Origin: Eutreptiella sp. 'Long Island Sound 2002'
Taxonomy: Eukaryota > Euglenozoa > Euglenophyceae > Eutreptiales > Eutreptiaceae
Direction: 5' to 3'
Assembly: GCA_964036045.1 (NCBI GenBank)
Contig: OZ038383.1
Span: forward strand, 110,767,188-110,831,187
Length of the DNA stretch: 64,000 nt
Shown: positions 26,601-38,700 of the stretch, in pieces
Layout of the letters: each line of letters begins with the position of its first letter
Numbering within the stretch: position 1 is the first letter of the stretch
Notes under the pieces: generated by a model
Database searches by the model: none
The model's input: the letters and a program-made list of their open reading frames with translations, nothing else
What the model was told of the DNA's origin: nothing
Made by a program: the position numbers and the translations under genes

Positions 26601-29600
26601 GTACCCCTCATGGATCGTACCCCTCAGGGATCGTACCCCTCATGGATCGTACCCCTCGGGGATGGTACCCCTCATGGATCGTACCCCTCAGAGATCGTAC
26701 CCCTCATGGATCGTACCCGTCATTGATCGTACCCCTCAGGGATCGTACCCGTCATGGATTGTAGCCCTCATGGATCGTATCCCTCGGGGATCGTACCCCC
26801 CAGGGATTGTACCCCTCATGGATCGTACCCCTCAGGGATTGTACCCCTCAGGGATCGTACCCCTCATGGATCGTACCCCTCACGCACCGTACCCCTCATG
26901 CATCGTACCCCTCACGGATCGTACCCCTCATGGATCGTTCGCCTCATGGATTGTACCCCTCAGGGATTGTACCCCTCAGGGATCGTACCCCTCATGGATC
27001 GTACCCCTCAGGGATTGTACCCCTCAGGGATCGTACCCCTCATGGATCGTACCCCTCATGCACCGTACCCCTCATGCATCGTACCCCTCACGGATCGTAC
27101 CCCTCATGGATCGTACCCCTCATGCATCGTACCCCTCAAGGATGGTACCCCTCAGGGATCGTACCCCTCATGCATCGTACCCCTCAGGGATCGTACCCCT
27201 CATGGATCATACCCCTCATGGATTGTACCCCTCATGGATTATACGGCTCAGGGATCGTACCCCTCATGGATCGCACCCCTCAAGGATCGTACCCCTCTTG
27301 GATCGTACCCCTCAGGGATCGTACCCCTCATGGATCGTACCCCTCATGCATCATGCCCCTCATGGATCATACCCCTCATGGATCGTACCCCTCAGGGATC
27401 GTAGCCCTCATGGATCGTATCCCTCGGGGATCGTACCCCCCAGGGTTTGTACCCCTCATGGATCGTACCCCTCAGGGATTGTACCCCTCAGGGATCGTAC
27501 CCCTCATGGATCGTACCCCTCATGCATCGTACCCCTCATGCATCGTACCCCTCACGGATCGGACCCCTCATTCATCGTACCCCTCATGGATCGTACCCCT
27601 CATGGATCGTACCCCTCAGGGATCGTACCCCTCATGGATCGTATCCCTCATTGATCGTACCCCTCATGGATCGTAGCCCTCAGGGATCGTACCCCTCATG
27701 GATCGTACCCTCATGGATCGTACCCCTCATGGATCGTACCCCTCAGGGATCGTACCGGTCATGGATCGTACCCCTCAGGGATCGTACCCCTCAGAGATCG
27801 TACCCCTCAAGGACCGTACCCCGCATGGATCGTACCGCTCATGGATGGCACCCCTCATGGTTCGTACCCCCCATGGATCGTACCCCTCATGGATCGTACC
27901 CCACATGGATCGTACCCCTCATGGATCCTACCCCTCATGGATCGTACCCCTCATGGATCGTACCCCTCATGGATCGTACCCCTCATGGATCGTACCCCTC
28001 ATGGAATCGTACCCCTCATGGACCGTACCCCTGAGGGATGGCACCCCTCAGTGATCGTACCCCTCATGGATCGCACCCCTCATGGATCGTACCCCTCATA
28101 GATCGTACCCCTTATGGATCGTACCCCTCAAGGATCGTACCCCTCATGGATCGTACCCCTCAAGGATCGTACCCCTCATGGATCGTACCCCTCAGGGATC
28201 GTACCCCTCATGGATCGTACCCCTTAGGGATCGTACTCCTCATGGATCGTACCCCTCATGGATCGTACCCCTCATAGATCGTCCTCCTCATGAATGGTAC
28301 CCCTCATAGATCGTACCCCTCATGGATCGTACCCCACATAGATCGTACCCCTCATGCATCCTACCCCTCATGGATTGTACCCCACATGGATGGTACCCCT
28401 CATGGATTGTACCCCTTAGGGATCGTACGCCTCATGGATCGTACCCCTCAGGGATCGTACCCCTCATGGATCGTACCCCTCGGGGATCGTACCCCTCATG
28501 GATCGTACGCCTCACGGATCGTACCCCTCAGGGATCGTACCCGTTCATGGATCGTACCCCTCAGGGATGGTACCCCTGAGGGATCGTACTCCTCATGGAT
28601 CGTCCCCTTCGGGGCTCGTACCCCTCAGGGATTGTACCCCTCATGGATCGTACCCCTCATAGATCGTACCCCTTATGGATCGTACCCCTCAAGGATCGAA
28701 CCCCTCATGAATCGTACCCCTCATGGATCGTACCCCTTATGGATCGTACCCCTCATAGATCGTACCCCTCATGGATCGTACCCCTCATGGATCGTACCCC
28801 TCAAGAAGCGTACCCCTCAGGGATCGTACCCCTCAGCGATCGTACCCTCATGGATCGTACGCTCATGGAGCGTACCCCTCAGGGATCGTACCCCTCATGG
28901 ATCGTACCCCTCAGGGATCGTACCCCTCATGGATCGTACCCCTCGGGGATCGTACCCCTCATGGATTGTACCCCTCAGAGATCGTACCCCTCATGGATCG
29001 TACCCGTCATGGATCGTACCCCTCAAGGATCGGACCCCTCATGGATCGTAGCCCTCATGGATCGTATCCCTCGGGAATCGTACCCCCGCAGGGATTGTAC
29101 CCCTCATGGATCGTACCCCTCAGGGATTGTACCCCTCAGGGATCGTACCCCTCATGGATCGTACCCCTCATGCACCGTACCCCTCATGGATCGCACCCCT
29201 CACGGATCGTACCCCTCATGGATCGTTCCCCTCATGGATCGTACCCCTCACGAATCGTACCCCTCATGGATCGTTCCCCTCATGGATCGTACCCCTCAAG
29301 GATGGTACCCCTCAGGGATCGTACCCCTCATGCATCGTACCCCTCAGGGATCGTACCCCTCATGGATCGTACCCCTCATGGATTGTACCCCTCATGCATC
29401 ATGCCCCTCATGGATCGTACCCCTCATGGATCGTACCCCTCATGGATCGTACCCCTCATGGATCGTACCCCTCATGGATCGTACCCCTCATGGATCGTAC
29501 CCCTCAGGGATCGTACCCCTCATGGATCTAACCCTCATGCATCATGCCCCTCATGGATCGGACCCCTCATGCATCGTACCCCTCAGGGATCGTAGCCCTC

Positions 29601-32600
29601 ATGGATCGTATCCCTCGGAGATCGTACCCCCCAGGGTTTGTACCCCTCATGGATCGTACCCCTCAGGGATTGTACCCCTCAGGGATCGTACCCCTCATGG
29701 ATCGTACCCCTCAGGGATCGTACCCCTCAGAGATCGTACCCCTCAAGGACCGTACCCCTCATGGATCGTACCCCTCATGGATGGCACCCCTCATGGTTCG
29801 TACCCCCCATGGATCGTACCCCTCATGGATCGTACCCCACATGGATCGTACCCCTCATGGATCGTACCCCTCATGGATCGTACCCCTCATGGATCGTACC
29901 CCTCATGGATCGTACCCCTCATGGAATCCTACCCCTCATGGATCGTACCCGTCATGGATCGTACCCCTCATAGATCATACCCCTCATGGATCGTACCCCT
30001 CAAAGATCTTACCCCTCATGGATGGTACCCCTCATGGATCGTACCCCTCATGGATCGTACCCCTGAGGGATCGCACCCCTCAGTGATCGTACCCCTCATG
30101 GATCGTACCCCTCATGGATCGTACCCCTCATGGATCGTACCCCTGAGGGATCGTACCCCTCATGCATTGTACCCCTCATGGATCGTACCCCTCATAGATC
30201 GCACCCCTCATGGATTGTACCCCTCAGGGATCGCACCCCTCATAGATATTACCCCTCGGAGATCGTACCCCTCAGAGATCGTACCCCTCAAGAAGCGTAC
30301 CCCTCAGGGGTCGTTACCCTCAGGGATGGCACCCCTCATGGATCGTACACCTCATGGATCGTACCCCTCAAGAAGCGTACCCCTCAGGGGTCGTAACCCT
30401 CAAGGGTCGTACCCCTCATGGATTGTACCCCTCATGGAGCGCACCCCGCAGGGATCGTACCCGAGATGGATCGTACCCCTCATGCATTGTACCCGTCATG
30501 GATCGTACCCCTCAGGGATCGTAGCCCCCTCATGGATCGTACCCCTCATGGATGGTACCCCTCATGGAGCGCACCCCTCAGGGATCGTACCAAAGATGGA
30601 TCGTACCCCTCATGCATTGTACCCGTCATGAATTGTACCCCTCAGGGATCGTAGCCCCCTCATGGATTGTACCCCTCATGGATCGTACCCCTCAAAGATC
30701 GTACCCCTCATGGATCGTAGCCCTCATGGATCGTACCCCTCAGGGATTATACGGCTCAGGGATCGTACCCCTCATGTATCGTACCCCTCAGGGATCGTAC
30801 CCCTCATGTATCGTAGCCCTCAGGGATCGTACCCCTCAGGGTTTGTACGCCTCATGGATCGTACCCCTCAGGGATCGTACCCCTCAGAAATCGTACCCCT
30901 CATGGATCGTACCCGTCATGGATCGTACCCCTCAGGGATCGGAGCCCCCTCATGGATCGTACCCCTCATGGATTGTACCCCTCAAGGATCGTACCCCTCA
31001 TGGATCGTACCCCTCATTAATCGTACCGCTCAGGGATCGTACCCGTCATGGATCATACCCCTCATGCATCGTACCCTCATGGATCGTACAACTCAAGGAT
31101 GGTACCCCTCAGGGATCGTACCCCTCATGTATCGTACCCCTCAGGGATCGTACCCCTCATGGATCGTACCCCTCATGGATTGTACCCCTCAGGGATTATA
31201 CGGCTCGGGGATCGTACCCCTCATGGATCGCACCCCTCAAGGAGCATACCCCTCATGGATTGTACCCCTCAGGCCCTCATGGATCGTACCCCTCATGTAT
31301 CATATCCCTCGGGATTCGTACCCCCCAGGGATTGTACCCCTCATGGATCGTACCCCTCAGGGATTGTACCACTCATAGATCGTACCCCTCATGGATCGTA
31401 CCCCTCAGGGATCGCACCCCTCATGGATCGTACCCCTCACGGATCGGACCCCTCATGCATCGTACCCGTCAGGGATCGTACCCCTCATGGATCGTACCCT
31501 TCAGGGATCGTACCCCTCATGGATCGTATCCCTCATGGATCGTACCCCTCATGGATCGCAGCCCTCAGGGATCGTACCCCTCAGGGATCGTGACGTTCAT
31601 GGATCGTACCCCTCATGGATCGTACCCCTCATGGATCGTATCCCTCAGGGATTGTACGCCTCATGGATCGTACCCCTCAGGGATCGTACCCCTCAGGGTT
31701 CGTAGCCCTCATGGATCCTATCCCTCGGGGATCGTACCCCCCAAGGGTTTTTACCCCTCATGGATCATACCCCTCAGGGATTGTACCCCTCAGGGATCGT
31801 ACCCCTAATGGATCGTACCCCTCATGCATCGTACCCCTCATGGATCGTACCCCTCACTGATCGGACCCCTCATGCATCGGAGCCCTCAGGGATTGTACCC
31901 CTCATGGATCGTACCCCTCATGGATCGTACCCCTCATTGATTGTACCCCTCATGGATCGTACCCCTCATGGATCGTACCCCTCATGGATCGTACCCCTCA
32001 GGGATCGTACCCCTCATGGATCGTACCCCTCAGGGATCGTACCCCTCATGGATCGTACCCCTCAGGGATTGTATCCCTCATGGATCGTACCCCTCATGGA
32101 TCGTACCCCTCATGGATCTGACCCCTCATTGATCGTACCCCTCATGCATTGTACCGCTCATGGGTCGTACCCCTCATAGATCGTACCCCTCATGGATCGT
32201 ACCCCTCATGGATCGTACCCCTCATGGATGGTACCCCTCATGGATCCTACCCCTCAAGAAGCGTACCCCTCAGGGATCGTACCCCTCAGGGATCGTACGC
32301 CTCATGGATCGTACCCCTCATGGAGCGTACCCCTCAGGGGTCGTACCCCTTATGGATCGTACCCCTCAGGGATCGTACCCCTCATGGATTGAACCACTCG
32401 GGGATGGTACCCCTCATGGATCGTACCCCTCGGCGATCGTCCGCCTCATGTGTCGTACCCCTCATGGATCGTACCCCTCATGGATCGTACCCCTCATGAA
32501 TCGTACCCCTCATGGACGGTAACCCTAAGGGATGGTACCCCTCATGGATCGTACCCCTCATGGATCGTACCCCTGAGGAATCGTACCCCTCATGGGTGAA

Positions 32601-32727
32601 ACCCTCATCGACCGTACCCCTCATGGGTCGTACCGGTCATGGATCATACAACTCACGGATCATATCCCTAATGGATGGAACCACACATATCTTACCCCTC
32701 ATGGATCGTATCCTTTATGGATTGTAC
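20628..32727 (+). repeat. 16-bp satellite array, fifth and longest block
   Basis: Uninterrupted 16-bp satellite, about 12 kb. The longest stop-free stretches in the window fall here (25,474-27,654 and 28,595-30,631), but they interrupt and shift frame with the monomer and contain only the MDRTPHGSYPSWIVPL repeat, so they are not treated as genes. Monomers carrying stops (CATAG, CCCTGATGG) are common, so there is no sign of coding constraint. Confidence 0.95.
24771..31765 (+). repeat. higher-order repeats in the 16-bp satellite
   Basis: A distinctive junction string, AGGGTTTGTACCCCTCATGG preceded by CGGGGATCGTACCCCC, recurs at 24,771, 25,762, 27,442 and 29,633, with a degenerate copy near 31,743. 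Spacings are about 991, 1,680, 2,191 and 2,110 bp. The intervening monomer order is partly shared, for example strings containing TCAAGAAGCGTACC and the short monomer GTACCCTCATGG. This indicates repeated unequal exchange producing nested higher-order units of variable length. Confidence 0.75.
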
Positions 32728-33215
32728 CGCTCATTCCAAGCATTCACTTGTTCCAAGTATTGCCGTGCTCCAAGCATTCCCATGTTCCAAGTATTCCCGT
32801 CTTCCAAGTATTCCCGTACCGTACCCCTCATGGATCGTACCCCTCATGGATTATACGCGGCAGATCGTACCCTCATGGATCCTACCCCTCATGGATCGTA
32901 CACCTCATTCCAGGTATTCCCTTGTTCAAGTATTGCCGTCATGGAAGCATTTCCATGTTCCAAGTCCCGTTTTGTAAGTATTCCCGTCTTGCAAGTATTC
33001 CCGTGTTCCAAGTGTTGCCGTGTTCCAAGTATTCCCGTGTTCCAAGTAATCCCGTGTTCCAGGTTTCCCTTGTTCGAAGTATTCCCGTACTCCAATAATT
33101 CCCGTGTGCCAAGTATTCCCTTGTTCCAAGTATTCCCGTGTTCCAAGTATTCCGTTGTTCTAAGTATTCCCTTGTTCCAAGTATTCCCGTGTTCCAAGTA
33201 TTCCCTTGCATCCAG
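32728..33215 (+). repeat. 17-bp satellite, forward blocks
   Basis: Tandem 17-bp monomer TATTCCCGTGTTCCAAG with common variant TTGTTCC. It occurs in two blocks (about 32,728-32,818 and 32,909-33,215) separated by a few 16-bp monomers. It is unrelated in sequence to the 16-bp satellite but interleaved with it. Confidence 0.92.
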
Positions 33216-33221
33216 CATCCA

Positions 33222-33408
33222 ACATGATCCATGAGGCGCACAATCTATGAGGGGTACGATCCATCACGGGTACGATCCAAGAGCGGTACGATCCATGAGG
33301 GGTATGGTCAATGTAGGGTTCACCCATGAGGGGTACGATCAATGAGAGCTACGATCCATGAGAGTACGATCCATTAGGGGTGAAATCCATGAGGGGTACA
33401 ATCCATCA
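33222..33408 (-). repeat. 16-bp satellite in reversed orientation
   Basis: About eleven monomers read in reverse complement (ATGAGGGGTACGATCC and variants). They then flip back to forward at about 33,409 through a short non-repeat spacer (CATGGTTTCC). The same reversed block and the same switch occur at 46,944-47,127, so the inversion predates the 1.35-kb duplication. Confidence 0.9.
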
Positions 33409-34420
33409 TGGTTTCCACCCCTCATGGATCGCACCCCTCAGGGCTAAACCCCTCAATGACCGTACCCATCATGGGTCGTACCCCTCATGGATTGTACCAC
33501 TCATGGTTTGTACCCCTCATGGATTGTACCCCTCATGGATTGTACCCCTCATGGATCGCACCCCTTGTTCTAGATTGTACCCTCATGTATTGTACCCCTC
33601 ATGGATTGCACCCCTGATGGCTTATTCCCCCTCTTCAATCGTACCCCTGATGAATTGTACCTATCACTGATCATACCCCTCATGGATCATACCCCGCCTA
33701 GACCGTACCCCCCATGGATCGTGCATCTCATGGATCACGACCCTCATGGATCGCATCCTTGATGGCTTGTACCCGTCATGGATCGTACCCCATTTGGATG
33801 GTACCCGTTATGGATCGTACCACTAAAGGATTGCACTCCTCATGGATCGTACCCGGCATGGATCATACCCCTCATTGATTGTAGCCCTCATGGATTGTAC
33901 CCCTCATGGATCGTACCCCTCAGGGATCATAGCCCCCTCATGGATGGTACCCCTCAGGGAGCGCAGCCCTCATGGATCGTACCCCTCATGGATCGTACCC
34001 CTCATGGATCGTACCCCTCATGGATCATACCCCTCAGGGATCGTACCCCTCATGGATCATACCCCTAAGGGATCGTACCCCTCATGGAGCGTACCCCTCA
34101 TGGAGCGTACCCCTCATGGATCGTACCCCTCAGGGATCATACCCCTCATGAATCGTACCCGTCAAGGATCGTACTCCTCATGGATCGTACCCCTCAGGGA
34201 TCGTACCCCTCATGGATTGTACCCCTCAGGGATCGTACCCCTCATGCATTGTACCCCTCATGGATCGTACCCCTCATGGATCGTACCCCTCATGGATCGT
34301 ACCCCTCATGGATCGTACCCCTCATGGATCGTACCCCTCAGGGATCGCACCCCTCATGGATCATACCCCTCAAGATTCGTACCCCTCAGGGATCATACCC
34401 CTCAGGGATCGCACCCCTCA
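33409..34420 (+). repeat. 16-bp satellite array left of the LINE
   Basis: Forward 16-bp satellite, more degenerate at first (33.4-33.85 kb) and regular from 33.9 kb. It stops at CCCCTCA where the TTG/CAA tract of the retroelement begins. Confidence 0.95.
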
Positions 34421-34443
34421 TGTTGTTGTTGTTGTTGTTGTTG
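34421..34443 (-). repeat. (CAA)n 3' tail of the LINE
   Basis: About seven and a half TTG units on the plus strand, i.e. CAA repeats at the 3' end of the minus-strand element, directly abutting satellite. Short-repeat tails in place of poly(A) are known for several LINE families and mark the side where target-primed reverse transcription started. Confidence 0.85.
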
Positions 34444-35079
34444 AGGCACCCAGCACGTGCCGCTGGGAGACATTTCGAGACACGCTCTCCCTGGGCAGGG
34501 CGCAAGGGAGCAGTCGGCCGGTGCTACGCTGGCCGGGCGGGCGCCGACGACGACCGGGGGGGGGGGGGGGCATGATGAGGGAGGGGGGGGGGGGGCGTGT
34601 GCGCGTGGGGAAGGGAGGGGCCACCTGTGGGAGTTACCCTGGAGCCCTCCCCTGTCTCGCGGGGGGAGGCTGACCCGACCTGTGCAAAGAGGTTGGGGAG
34701 GGAGCAGAGGGCCGGGCGGGGACCTTGGGGTGGGGAAGGCACGCCTTGGTCCGCGGTCACACCGCGCCTTGCCCGAACATCCCGCCGAGGTGGGGGTTCC
34801 TCTTGTGGTGCCGCGGCGCGGCCGGGGGCGCTGGTCTGTGTGTCTAGCCTCCGTCACGGGCGAGGGGAGGCTCGGGAGTAGTTTACCGCTGGCCTCTAGT
34901 CACCTCTGCATGTGTCATGGTGTGGCCGCCTCGTCCCCAGTGGTGCGGGCGCGCGCGCGCGTCGGTCAGCGGGGAGGGAGGGCACAAGGGCGGGAGCACA
35001 AGGGCACTGTAACGGGTATACGGTTGGTGGCGTGTTGTGTACGGTCCGGCTAAGGTTCCGTGGTGCCTGTCCTTGTGCC

Positions 35080-35630
35080 CTGTGTGCGGGAGGCCCTGCG
35101 GCACGGCCGGCGGGGGGGTCGAGGTCAGGGCCGGGCGCGTGGGTAGCGGCGGGCGGCCGAGACAGCGGCAGCGCCATGCGTGTGCGGGCCCCGTGGCAGT
35201 TCTGGGGCGGTGCGGGCGGGCCGGCCGGCGGCCGGCTGTGTCTCCGAGCGCCCCACACTGTGGGGTCAATGTGCGTGCCGGGGGCTTGAGCGGCGCACGG
35301 GTCGGGCGCACGTGCGGGGCGTGAGCGAGCCTGATGAGTGCCTCACTGAGGCCTGTGGAACCCGTGGCGAGCAGCTGGCGTTGCTCGGGGACGAGGTCGG
35401 GGTCGGGCCTGTGGATAGCGGCGGGTGGCCCAGGCGGAGGCCCTGCCTACGGGCTCGGGCGCCCGTGGCGGGCGTGGAGCGGCGTGCACGGGCCGGCCTG
35501 TGGCCGGTGGCCTCACTGAGAGTCCCACACTGAGGGGTCGACAGGCATGCCGGGGGCGTACGCAACGTGCAGGTCGGGCAGCAGAGGGCGCACGTGCAGG
35601 GCGTCGGCGTGCCCGATGAGGACCTCACTG
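35080..35630 (-). repeat. ~272-bp tandem units in the LINE 3' region
   Basis: Two degenerate GC-rich copies. Anchors such as CCCACACTG (35,252 and 35,524), TAGCGGCGGGCGG or its variant (about 35,142 and 35,413) and CCTCACTGAG (35,341 and 35,623) repeat at 271-282 bp. The stretch lies just beyond the TAG that ends the main ORF2 frame, so it belongs to the C-terminal extension or the 3' untranslated region. The remaining 34,444-35,080 is GC-rich with G runs and no motif I recognise. Confidence 0.7.
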
Positions 35631-35713
35631 AGGACCGAGGGATTCGCGGCAAGCAAGATGCCTTGCCCGGGGGGGGTGGCTGCGAGGAGCGGGAGGATGT
35701 TCGCGGCCCGCGA

Positions 35714-38700
35714 CTAGAGGGAGAATACGACGTGGGCAGGGTGCGGCGCTGGAAGAGGTGCCGGGGGGAGTGGGACCACGGGCTGGCAGTCCACCATGAG
35801 GCGCCACGAGGCGCAGTGGCGGAGGAGCCAGACTAGGGCGATGCTGTGGCGCAGTGTGAGGGGCTGGGTGCGAGGCGGCGTGGGGACGTGCGGTGGGAGG
35901 GGGGGGGTGGGGGCGACGTGGGAGGGGGCCCTGCGGAGGAGCGACGTCAGCAACGTGTGCGTCGTGCTGAGGGTGGAAAGGAGCTCGCGGAGGAGTCCCT
36001 CTCGGCCAGCGCTGCCTAGCACAGGGGGGGCGCCGTGGGGGGAGGTGGAGTGCCACATGCCTAGCATACTGAACCCCAACTGCGTCGGGGGGCCAGGTCG
36101 CGGGGCGGCAGGGAGGTGGCCGGTGAGGCAGACGGCGGCCGTGGCCGTGCGGAGCTCAAAAGGGGAGACGAGGTAGGGGGAGTGGCCGGCGCTGGCCAAG
36201 AGCACCGGGGGGTGCGTGAACAGGCGCCACGCTAGGAGCAACTGCAGGGCGTAGTGGGGGGGGCAGTGGTACTGGAGGTGGGCGGCGGAGTCCGGGTAGG
36301 GGCGGTGACAGAAGGGGCATGTCACGCCCCCGTAGCCGGGGGGATGGTCCTGGGAGCGCAGCAGCCGCAGGTGCATGATGCGGTGGAGGGCTACCGCTGG
36401 GACCTCGGCGCGCTCATACGCGAGGCAGAGTAGGTGGGAGGACCAGCCCGGCGGCAGGGGCCGGAGGAGCTGCGCGAGGGTGCGGGTGGTGGTGGCCGCG
36501 TACGCTGCCTCTGCGGCGCGTGCGGGGCTCAGGAAGATCGCGCCGTCACGGAGCGCCACGATGCGGCCGTGGAAGAGCGCGGACCAAGGGAGGGTCCACG
36601 GGGAGGCGGTGTGGAGCCCGCGGCGGGCTAGGATGTCAGCTTCGGCGTTGAGAGTGGCGACGTGGCTGACGGAGCCGGAGTCGTGTTGCGCGGAGCCAGG
36701 CCTCGTGCATGCGGAAGGTGGCGGAGAGGAGGGCCGCTCGGTACATGATGGAGAGGGCGGCGGTGGGGGGTGGGCCGCGGGTGAGTCCGCAGAGTTGGGA
36801 GGCGGTGGAGTCCGAGGCGAAGAGGGCTTCGCCGCACTAGCCGCGGAGGGCAAACATGGCGGCTATCTTGGCGACCCACTGGGCGTCCGTGGAGTGACCG
36901 GCGAGGGCGTGGAGGCCCAGCCAGCCGCGGTAGAGCGTGCCGTGGTGGGGGTGCCAAAGGAGGAAACCGGCACCGAGGCGGGAGCCCTCTTGGCTCCCGT
37001 CGCATGCGACCACGACGTAGGGGAGGGAACGGAGGGGGGCCAGTGAGCCGGTGTGGTGCTGCGGTGCGGGGCGCAAGTGGGGGGAGGGGAGGAGGTGGAC
37101 GGTGACGTCAAGGGGGGCGAGCGGGTGCGCCAGGGGGGGCCCTTCGGTGAGCCAAGAGATGGGTTGGCGCGGGGAGACGAGGGACGCCGTTGCGGCCACC
37201 GTGAGGGTGTTGGGGCCCTAGGGGGCCCGGAGGTAAGTCCGGAGGAGGTTGAGGGGGGCCCGGTACGCCAAGAGGGGGGCGCCGGGTCCGCCCTGCTGGA
37301 GGGGGAGCTGGAGGAAGGCCGTGTGTGCCCAAGGGGGCAGGCGGAAGGCGTGGCGGTATGTGTCGTTGATGGCGGTCTGGTGGGGGCGGAGGGAGAGGGG
37401 GGGGATGAGGACGCCCGAGGTGACGTAGTCGAGGGGGGAGAGGCCGAAGGCATGTAGGGGGCGGAGCTGGAGGATGGGGCAGGCCTCGCGGTTGCGGCTG
37501 GCCTTGCGCGCCCGGCCGAGGGACGCGCGGGATTTGTTGATGGCGCGGAGGAGGGGGAGCTCGGGAGGATGGGGATGCCGACGACCTCCGGGGGGGTGGT
37601 GGAGGTGGTGCCGGTGTGCTGTGGGACGTCGGCGGTGACGAGGGTGGGCCGACCTGGGCGAGAATCGATGAGAGAGAATTCGTGCTTGTCGGGGTGGATG
37701 ATGCGGCCTGCGCGGCGAGAGCACTCGCGGCAGTCGGTGGCCATGGCAGCCACGTCCGTGAGGGAGGGGGTGATGAAGCGGCGGTCGTCGTTGTACGTGG
37801 GGTGGGTGGCGGGGAGGGACGCGGAGTGGCCGGGGATGTTGAGAGGGAGGGTGATGGAGGTGTTGGGGCGCATGGCCCTGGCGATCACCAGGCTGTGCGC
37901 CTGGTAGTGGAGTTGGGCGAATCCGTCGCCCTGGTTGCCCCCCTCCTCCGTGCTGAAGGGGTGGGCGAACCCCTCGCGGGTGGCCACGCGGATGACCAGG
38001 CGGCTGTAGAAGCCGTCTGCCCAGGGGCCAAAGTCCCAAGAGGCGCGGAGGTAGGAGCAGAGGCGGGACTTGTCCTGGCGCAGCACCTTGAGGTACGCGT
38101 CAGACTTGTCCCAGTCGCAGATGGCGCAGGTGCCGTGAGTGGAGAGGGCGGTGTAGGTGGCGGCGCGGGCCACGAGGGCGAGGCCGAGGGCGGAGTGGAC
38201 TGGGAGGTAGGCGAAGGAGGCGGGTGTGTAGGTGGAGGTGAGCTCGAGGTAGGCGGCTAGGCAGCTCGTGGCGATGCCGGAGGCTGTGCCGGAGACGCCC
38301 GACTCCACGTCAACGGGGCGGAAGGAGCGCGTGAGATGTCGGGGGAGGGGCTTGGTAGGTTTCCCCTTGTAGAGACCGTAGCGGACGGTCTCGTCGGAGA
38401 CGCCTGGGGTGCCGGACTCCAGTTGGAGGGGGAAGTGAAGCAGCCCTAGGTGCACGCCCCCGCCGCTGCGGAAGAGTGCGGCGCGTGCCACGTAGTCGGT
38501 GGACACGGCGAGGGAGCGTTTGCCCATGCGGCGTTGAGCCAGGGAGTGGGTGGTGATGAGGGGGGGGGACTTGTGGGCGAGGGCGTATGCCGTGAGGGAG
38601 GCGGGTGACTTTGGTCGGGCGTTGGCGCGGAGGGCGTCGCGGAGGAGGGGGAGAGTGAGGTCGGTGGGCGGGTGTAGGAGGAGGAGCAAGGGGTCCGGGG

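Larger units (their letters stand above)
32560..33910 (+). repeat. 1.35-kb mosaic satellite duplication, left copy
   Basis: This stretch, containing forward 16-bp monomers, two 17-bp blocks, a reversed 16-bp block and forward 16-bp monomers again, reappears at about 46,290-47,628 with the same order and many shared variants (offset about 13,730). The 11.2-kb LINE-like element and some 16-bp satellite lie between the two copies. Confidence 0.85.

Noticed and set aside
1-34420. Dozens of long plus-strand open frames encoding MDRTPHGSYPSWIVPL repeats
   Set aside because: All are translations of the 16-bp satellite in its three frames. Stops and frame changes are scattered freely, and no start context or non-repeat domain is present.
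34402-34857. Open frames in the GC-rich 3' region of the LINE on either strand
   Set aside because: Low stop density from extreme GC content; no motif, no continuity with the RT frame.
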